DNA from: Bacillota bacterium
Lineage (GTDB): Bacteria; Bacillota; Clostridia; Christensenellales; Aristaeellaceae
Length of the DNA: 10,438 nucleotides
Assembly: GCA_019137115.1 (NCBI GenBank)
Contig: JAGVSV010000282.1
Location: 1 to 10,438, forward strand
Direction of reading: 5' to 3'
The notes under the pieces are model-generated. The model was not told where the DNA came from, made no database searches, and was given only the letters and a program-made list of their open reading frames with translations. Shown one piece after another: positions 6,675-10,438 of this stretch (within the stretch, counting starts at the first letter, position 1; each line of letters starts with the position of its first letter). The translations under genes were made by a program, and so were the position numbers.

Positions 6675-7886
6675 ATGAACGGTTCGATCGCCGACTGGAG
6701 CAGCAATTTTTGCAGCATTCCCTACGGGCCGCTGGGCGTTATCGCCATGGCGGGTTGCGACGCGCTGGGGGAGAAGATCAACGAATGGCTGCTGCGGTGG
6801 CACGACCTGGAGGAATCGCAGGACAAGGAGTTTTATACCATTCCGGGCCAGGACCGGGATTCCTTCCTGATTGAGGCCGAATGCCCGCGCTTTGGCACAG
6901 GCGAGAGCAAAGGCGTTATCAAGCAAAGTGTGCGCGGGTATGACATTTATATCGTCATTGATGTAACCGCCTATAACATCAAGTACCGCATGTACGGCAT
7001 GGATGTGCCGATGTCGCCGGATGACCATTACCAGGATTTGAAGCGCATTATCGCCGCCATCGGCGGCAAGGCAAAGCGCGTCAACGTGATCATGCCGTTT
7101 TTGTATGAGAGCCGTCAGCACCGGCGCACCTCCCGCGAAAGCCTGGATTGTGCCCTGGCCCTGCAGGAAATGGAGAACATGGGGGTCATCAACATCGTCA
7201 CCTTTGACGCCCATGACCCCCGGGTACAGAACGCCATCCCGCTGGGCGGCCTTGAAAACGTGATGCCCACCTACCAGATGCTCAAGGCGCTGTGCCGGGA
7301 AATCAAAGACCTACACATTGACAAGGAGCACATGCTGATCGTCAGCCCCGATGAGGGCGGGATGGCCCGCAACATCTACTATTCCTCGGTGCTGGGGCTT
7401 GATCTGGGCATGTTCTACAAGCGGCGCGACTATACCACCATCGTCAATGGACGAAACCCGATTCTGGCGCACGAATACATCGGCAGCTCGGTGGAAGGCA
7501 AGGACATCATCGTGGCGGACGATATCCTGGCATCCGGCGAGTCGATCCTGGACCTTGCCAGGGAACTCAAAAAACGCAAAGCCAACCGCATTTTCGCGAT
7601 GGTAACTTTCGCGTTCTTCACCAACGGCATCGAAGCCTACAACGAAGCCTATGAGCAGGGGCTGATCAGCAAGGTGATCGCCACCAACATGACCTATATC
7701 CCTCCGGAGCTGCACGCAGCCAAATGGTTTGCCGTGGCGGACATGAGCAAGTACATCGCCTACTTGATCGCCACGCTCAACCACGACCGCAGCCTGAGCG
7801 CGCTGCTAAACCCCTATGACCGCATTGAGGCGCTGCTGGGCCGCTACGCGGACGAGCAGGCAGCCAGCGGCATCCGCCTTGTCTGA
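6675..7886 (+). CDS. Ribose-phosphate pyrophosphokinase (PRPP synthetase)-like protein, long divergent form
   Basis: 403 residues against about 315 in classical Prs, which makes PRPP from ribose-5-phosphate and ATP. Landmarks follow the Prs order: RGYDIYIVIDV (87-97), then PFLYESRQHRRTSRES (141-156) in place of the PYFGYARQDRR catalytic region, and TFDAHDPRVQNAI (177-189) for DLHAxQIQGFF. Then come LIVSPDEGGMARN (221-233) and the PRPP loop DIIVADDILASGES (277-290), where the usual DDMIDTGGT is altered. An N-terminal extension of some 35 residues and a longer C-terminus account for the extra length. ATG 6675 is chosen because AAGGGG (6661-6666) lies 8 bases upstream; a GTG at 6666 overlaps that site. 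It heads a block with two small membrane-associated proteins. It may be a true PRPP synthetase or a relative with altered substrate or a regulatory role. Confidence 0.82.
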   Translation: MNGSIADWSSNFCSIPYGPLGVIAMAGCDALGEKINEWLLRWHDLEESQDKEFYTIPGQDRDSFLIEAECPRFGTGESKGVIKQSVRGYDIYIVIDVTAYNIKYRMYGMDVPMSPDDHYQDLKRIIAAIGGKAKRVNVIMPFLYESRQHRRTSRESLDCALALQEMENMGVINIVTFDAHDPRVQNAIPLGGLENVMPTYQMLKALCREIKDLHIDKEHMLIVSPDEGGMARNIYYSSVLGLDLGMFYKRRDYTTIVNGRNPILAHEYIGSSVEGKDIIVADDILASGESILDLARELKKRKANRIFAMVTFAFFTNGIEAYNEAYEQGLISKVIATNMTYIPPELHAAKWFAVADMSKYIAYLIATLNHDRSLSALLNPYDRIEALLGRYADEQAASGIRLV

Positions 7887-8334
7887 GCAGGAGCGCTTGC
7901 CGGAGCAGGACAACCTGCCGGCGCAGGCCGCCCAGCGCAAGCCGGGGCTGGTGCGCAAGTCGGTGGACGCGCTCAACGAGGCGGTCAGCAGCCTGAAAAA
8001 GCAAGACATGAACGCGCTGGTGGAAACCTTTACCGCCGAAATGACGCTGGTGGCAGAGGGCTTGAGCGAGGATCAGGCGCAACTGGCACAGCAAACGGCG
8101 CAGTTGTCCGCGCAGCAGACAGTATATGAGGAAACGCTGCTGACGTATATGGATGACACCAACAAAACGCTGCGAGACCTGCGCAAACGCGTGGAAACGC
8201 TGGAGAAAAAGGGCGAGAAAACCGCCCGGCAGCGCGGCACCGTCACGCAGGCGCTCAAGCAGGCAACCTGGATTGCCGCCATTGTGGGCGGCGCGTGGGT
8301 GATCACGGCATTGCTCAAAACATTTGGAGGATAA
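7879..8334 (+). CDS. Small coiled-coil protein with C-terminal membrane anchor, function unknown
   Basis: 151 residues from a TTG start whose TTGTCTGA overlaps the stop of the PRPP synthetase-like gene by 8 bp. The protein then begins MSEQERLPEQ. An in-frame ATG at 7816 would overlap the upstream gene by 71 bp and encode an arginine-rich out-of-frame reading, so I reject it; no strong Shine-Dalgarno supports either. Residues ~23-115 are almost entirely charged and Gln/Leu-rich with heptad character (TLRDLRKRVETLEKKGEK), predicted coiled coil. One hydrophobic helix at 130-147 (WIAAIVGGAWVITALL) ends three residues from the C-terminus region, so it looks tail-anchored with the coiled coil in the cytoplasm. 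I do not recognise a family. It may tether or assemble the PRPP synthetase-like protein at the membrane. Confidence 0.65.
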   Translation: MSEQERLPEQDNLPAQAAQRKPGLVRKSVDALNEAVSSLKKQDMNALVETFTAEMTLVAEGLSEDQAQLAQQTAQLSAQQTVYEETLLTYMDDTNKTLRDLRKRVETLEKKGEKTARQRGTVTQALKQATWIAAIVGGAWVITALLKTFGG

Positions 8335-8335
8335 T

Positions 8336-8830
8336 ATGAGCTACAACGAGCTTGTACAAAAATATAGAAATCGGAAAAAGGATTTGTCGTTGGACGCGGT
8401 GGCCACCGGCATCAGCTTTGTGGACAACGCGCTGGTGGATCTGGGCGTGCTGGACGGCGCGGAGGGCGTCGCTGACGCGCTGGGGGTGCTCAGCACCGCG
8501 ATCCCGCTGGCGACCATCGCGGTCACCGAAGGCACCCGGGTATTGACCGGCAAAAAAACATCCGCCGCAGCAGGCCAGGATGCCATCTTTCGCACGGTGC
8601 GCACCGGACTGGCGATGGGTGCCGGGGCGGTGGCCGCCGGTGCGGGGTTGGGCGCGATACCGGCGATCCCGATCTCCATTGGGGTGCGCATCGCGCTGGA
8701 CCGCTATCGTTCCCGCGCGATGACCGGCGTCCGGCTGCAGCAGCGCATCGTCCGGCTGCGCGCGCTGCGTGAGAATCGACGCCCCCTTGATCAGCCTCTG
8801 ACCGGGCTCATGGCATCAAATGCGCGGTAA
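8336..8830 (+). CDS. Small Gly/Ala-rich hydrophobic protein, function unknown
   Basis: 164 residues, start fixed by GGAGG at 8326-8330 five bases before ATG 8336, one base after the previous stop codon. The N-terminus is basic (QKYRNRKKD). Two hydrophobic stretches follow: ~48-63 (ALGVLSTAIPLATIAV) and a Gly/Ala-rich one at ~91-120 with repeated GAG and GLGAIPAIPISIG. The C-terminal ~122-164 is strongly basic (RSRAMTGVRLQQRIVRLRALRENRR), a possible nucleic-acid or phospholipid contact. I do not recognise a family. It shares an operon with the PRPP synthetase-like and coiled-coil proteins, and its last 15 bases overlap the end of the convergent HisJ-like gene. Confidence 0.7.
   Translation: MSYNELVQKYRNRKKDLSLDAVATGISFVDNALVDLGVLDGAEGVADALGVLSTAIPLATIAVTEGTRVLTGKKTSAAAGQDAIFRTVRTGLAMGAGAVAAGAGLGAIPAIPISIGVRIALDRYRSRAMTGVRLQQRIVRLRALRENRRPLDQPLTGLMASNAR
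8552..8582 (-). terminator. Possible intrinsic terminator for the minus-strand phosphatase operon
   Basis: Read on the minus strand, CATCC (8582-8578) pairs with GGATG (8563-8559), with an inner GCC/GGC (8575-8573 with 8566-8564) across a two-base bulge, and is followed at once by seven T residues (8558-8552). It lies about 230 bases past the HisJ-like stop, inside the opposing coding sequence. The stem is short and bulged, so this is tentative; the run of A on the plus strand also simply encodes two Lys codons. Confidence 0.35.
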
Positions 8831-9646
8831 TGCAGCCTGCTCAAACAGCGCGTCACCCGTTCCCAGATAGGTGATTTGCTCAAACCCGGCCTGGCGGATC
8901 AACGCCAGGCCTTTTTCATACCCAAAGGCGATCTGTTTTGCCAGATGGCAGTCAGACGAAAGAATGACCCGTCCGCCCAGTTGCCGCCAGTGTTTGAGCA
9001 ACGGCAGGATGGGATAGGGCTCCAGCGCGCCGCTTCGCGCCATGCCGCCTGTGTTGACCTCCAGCAGATTGCACCCTTCAAACGCCTGTTCCATCGCGGG
9101 TCGCGCCATCCGCAGATAGGCGGAGTCGGCTTCGTCAAACAACTCCAACTTCCTGTTGTGTTTCCGTACCAGGTCAAAGTGCCCGATGATGTCCGGGCGG
9201 TAATCCTTGATATAGTGCGCGAGTTGATCGTAGTATGCATGCGCCAATGCCATGCCATCGCCCTGGTATTGGGTCTTGAGCGCGTCGGCAAGCACCGTGG
9301 GGTTTCCGTCCACCGATATGTAATGTTCCCCGCAGGGGATGTAATGAACCGAACCGATGATGTGGTCGTATAGGGAGCGATCGGCTTGCGCGAATGTGTC
9401 CCGCTCCACCCCCAGCCAGATGCGCATCCTGCCGTCGTATTCCTTGCGCAGGTGACGCACCTCGCGCATGTACGCGGCCTCGCCCTCAGCGCTCATCGCG
9501 TATTCCGGGTCGTACCCCTGGCAAGCGTGTCCGGAAAACCCCAGGCTGACAAAACCGGCGTCCAGCGCCGCGGCGGCCATCTCTGCCGCTGTGGATTTCC
9601 CATCGCAGTACGGCGTGTGCACATGGGGGGAAGACAGCGGTATCAT
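8816..9646 (-). CDS. hisJ: HisJ-like histidinol-phosphatase, PHP family
   Basis: 276 residues, the usual length for HisJ-type PHP phosphoesterases, which dephosphorylate histidinol phosphate in histidine synthesis. The metal-binding motifs occur in order: SPHVHTPYCDGKST (6-19, ligands H8 and H10), GFSGHA (36-41), GVERD (79-83), GSVHYI (98-103), GHFDLV (155-160), LEVNTGG (195-201) and SSDCH (230-234). They suggest an intact trinuclear active site. It starts at ATG 9646 inside the ATGA overlap with the inositol-monophosphatase-type gene, implying translational coupling. No other his gene is in the window, so a different phosphoester substrate is possible. The segment encoding ~residues 246-253 also forms the plus-strand terminator hairpin at 8888-8916. 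Its 3' end overlaps the convergent gene by 15 bp. Confidence 0.85.
   Translation of the reverse strand: MIPLSSPHVHTPYCDGKSTAAEMAAAALDAGFVSLGFSGHACQGYDPEYAMSAEGEAAYMREVRHLRKEYDGRMRIWLGVERDTFAQADRSLYDHIIGSVHYIPCGEHYISVDGNPTVLADALKTQYQGDGMALAHAYYDQLAHYIKDYRPDIIGHFDLVRKHNRKLELFDEADSAYLRMARPAMEQAFEGCNLLEVNTGGMARSGALEPYPILPLLKHWRQLGGRVILSSDCHLAKQIAFGYEKGLALIRQAGFEQITYLGTGDALFEQAALPRI
8888..8916 (+). terminator. Strong intrinsic terminator of the PRPP synthetase-like operon
   Basis: GGCCTGGCG (8888-8896) pairs perfectly over 9 bp with CGCCAGGCC (8903-8911) across a six-base loop, followed by TTTTT at 8912-8916. It lies 58 bases past the stop at 8830, within the coding sequence of the convergent HisJ-like gene. 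On the minus strand the stem is preceded, not followed, by the homopolymer, so it should act only on plus-strand transcripts. Confidence 0.8.
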
Positions 9647-10422
9647 GACCTCGGTTCCTCAAGCGCTTTTTTGAAGATGGACAGCGCCTTTTCCCGGCAG
9701 ATGCCATTGGTGGCGAGGATGCCATGGGGCGCGGAAAAGTCCGGTGTTGGCAAGCTGGGCATGTCAAAGGTGCCGCCGGCTTCGGTGATGATCAGCGCGC
9801 TGGCCGCCACATCCCAGGGGGAAAGCCGCATTTCGTAGAAGATCTCGCCGCGTCCACAGGCAATGTCGCACATGTCGACTGCAGCGGACCCGCTGCGCCT
9901 CAGGTCAGCCGCGCGCAGCCGGAACTGCAGCGCCGCCTCAAAGGTGGCACGCGCCAACGCGTCGTCATATGGGGTGGTGCCCATCAGCACCAACGCGTCC
10001 ACAAAAGGGATCCCTGAAGCACGGATCGCTGACCTGTTCAGCGTGGCGCCCGCACCCGCCGCGGCCGCGAACATTTCGTTGGCATAGGGGTTATAAACCA
10101 CACCCAGCACCGGCGCTTTGTGCTCCAGCAGCGCCACGGAGATCGCTGAGCAGTTGCGGCCGCGGATGAAGTTGGTGGTGCCGTCGATGGGATCCACCAC
10201 CCACGTGAGGTCATCCGTCAGCGGCTCGTTGGCCTGCTCCTCGCCAAAGAAGTGGCTGTGCGGGACAAGATCGGTCAGCGTGGCGCGCAGCATTTCCTGC
10301 ACGGCCAGGTCGGTTTCAGTTACGAAGTTGGCATGCCCGTCCTTGCGTTCCTGATGGATGTGTTTGGCCGACAGCATCAAGCCTGCGGCTTCGCGTACGA
10401 TTTCCATTACCTGATCAAGCAT
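9643..10422 (-). CDS. Inositol-1-monophosphatase family phosphatase (SuhB/IMPase-like)
   Basis: 259 residues, normal for the family of Mg-dependent, lithium-sensitive sugar phosphatases that includes inositol monophosphatase, SuhB, CysQ and the HisN-type histidinol phosphatases. Motifs: ETDLAVQ (36-42), FFGEEQ (58-63, E61), the signature WVVDPIDGTTNF (74-85, metal ligands D77 and D80), LRRSGSAAVDMCDIACGRGEIFYE (174-197) and LSPWDVAAS (200-208, D204). All expected metal ligands are present. The start is fixed by AGGAGGTG at 10428-10435, five bases upstream. It ends in an ATGA overlap with the HisJ-like gene, so the two are co-translated. The substrate is uncertain: inositol phosphate by family default, or histidinol phosphate given the HisJ-like partner. 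Confidence 0.88.
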   Translation of the reverse strand: MLDQVMEIVREAAGLMLSAKHIHQERKDGHANFVTETDLAVQEMLRATLTDLVPHSHFFGEEQANEPLTDDLTWVVDPIDGTTNFIRGRNCSAISVALLEHKAPVLGVVYNPYANEMFAAAAGAGATLNRSAIRASGIPFVDALVLMGTTPYDDALARATFEAALQFRLRAADLRRSGSAAVDMCDIACGRGEIFYEMRLSPWDVAASALIITEAGGTFDMPSLPTPDFSAPHGILATNGICREKALSIFKKALEEPRS

Positions 10423-10427
10423 CCGGA

Positions 10428-10435
10428 CACCTCCT
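10428..10435 (-). promoter_or_regulatory. Ribosome binding site AGGAGGTG of the IMPase-family gene
   Basis: An eight-base match to the anti-Shine-Dalgarno complement lies five bases before the ATG at 10422. Its promoter is outside the window. Confidence 0.85.
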
Positions 10436-10438
10436 GTT

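Noticed and set aside
8876..9373. Plus-strand 165-codon open frame opposite the HisJ-like gene
   Set aside because: The minus strand carries all PHP motifs in order; this frame has no start context or family pattern.

Overview
The window looks like a GC-rich Bacillota (Clostridia-like) chromosome. The signs are a Gram-positive type PurR repressor, strong AGGAGG-type ribosome binding sites, tightly packed genes with short overlaps, and secreted proteins with Pro/Thr-rich linkers. I see no insertion sequence, tRNA, rRNA, CRISPR array or phage gene. The genus cannot be told from the sequence alone.

Layout: (1) 1-395, minus strand: the N-terminal part of PurR, cut by the window edge. (2) 396-636: a divergent intergenic region with three TTGTA-type direct repeats spaced exactly 11 bp and one inverted copy. 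(3) 637-5013, plus strand: four tightly packed membrane-transport genes. These are two MalF/MalG-type ABC importer permeases, an HlyD/MacA-like membrane-anchored adaptor and a MacB/FtsX-like membrane protein. No ATPase and no solute-binding protein is encoded with them. (4) 5014-5098: a hairpin with a T-tract, overlapped by a plausible sigma-A promoter. (5) 5099-6625: a secreted multidomain protein with two Ig-like repeats and an OB-like C-terminus. (6) 6675-8830: a long, divergent PRPP synthetase-like protein followed by two small uncharacterised membrane-associated proteins. A strong intrinsic terminator lies 58 bp past this block, inside the opposing gene. (7) 8816-10422, minus strand: an inositol-monophosphatase family enzyme translationally coupled (ATGA) to a HisJ-like PHP phosphoesterase. 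This pair converges on block 6 with a 15-bp overlap.

How the genes may work together: block 3 mixes import-type and export-type ABC membrane parts and must rely on ATPases encoded elsewhere, if it works as an ABC system at all. Its permeases keep their EAA coupling loops, which argues that a shared ATPase serves them. The secreted protein in block 5 follows closely and may act at the cell surface with block 3, but it appears to have its own promoter. The two convergent operons seem to place their terminators inside each other's coding sequence. The best candidates for something undescribed are the hybrid ATPase-less transport operon with its 11-bp repeat operator, and the PRPP-synthetase/small-membrane-protein operon.
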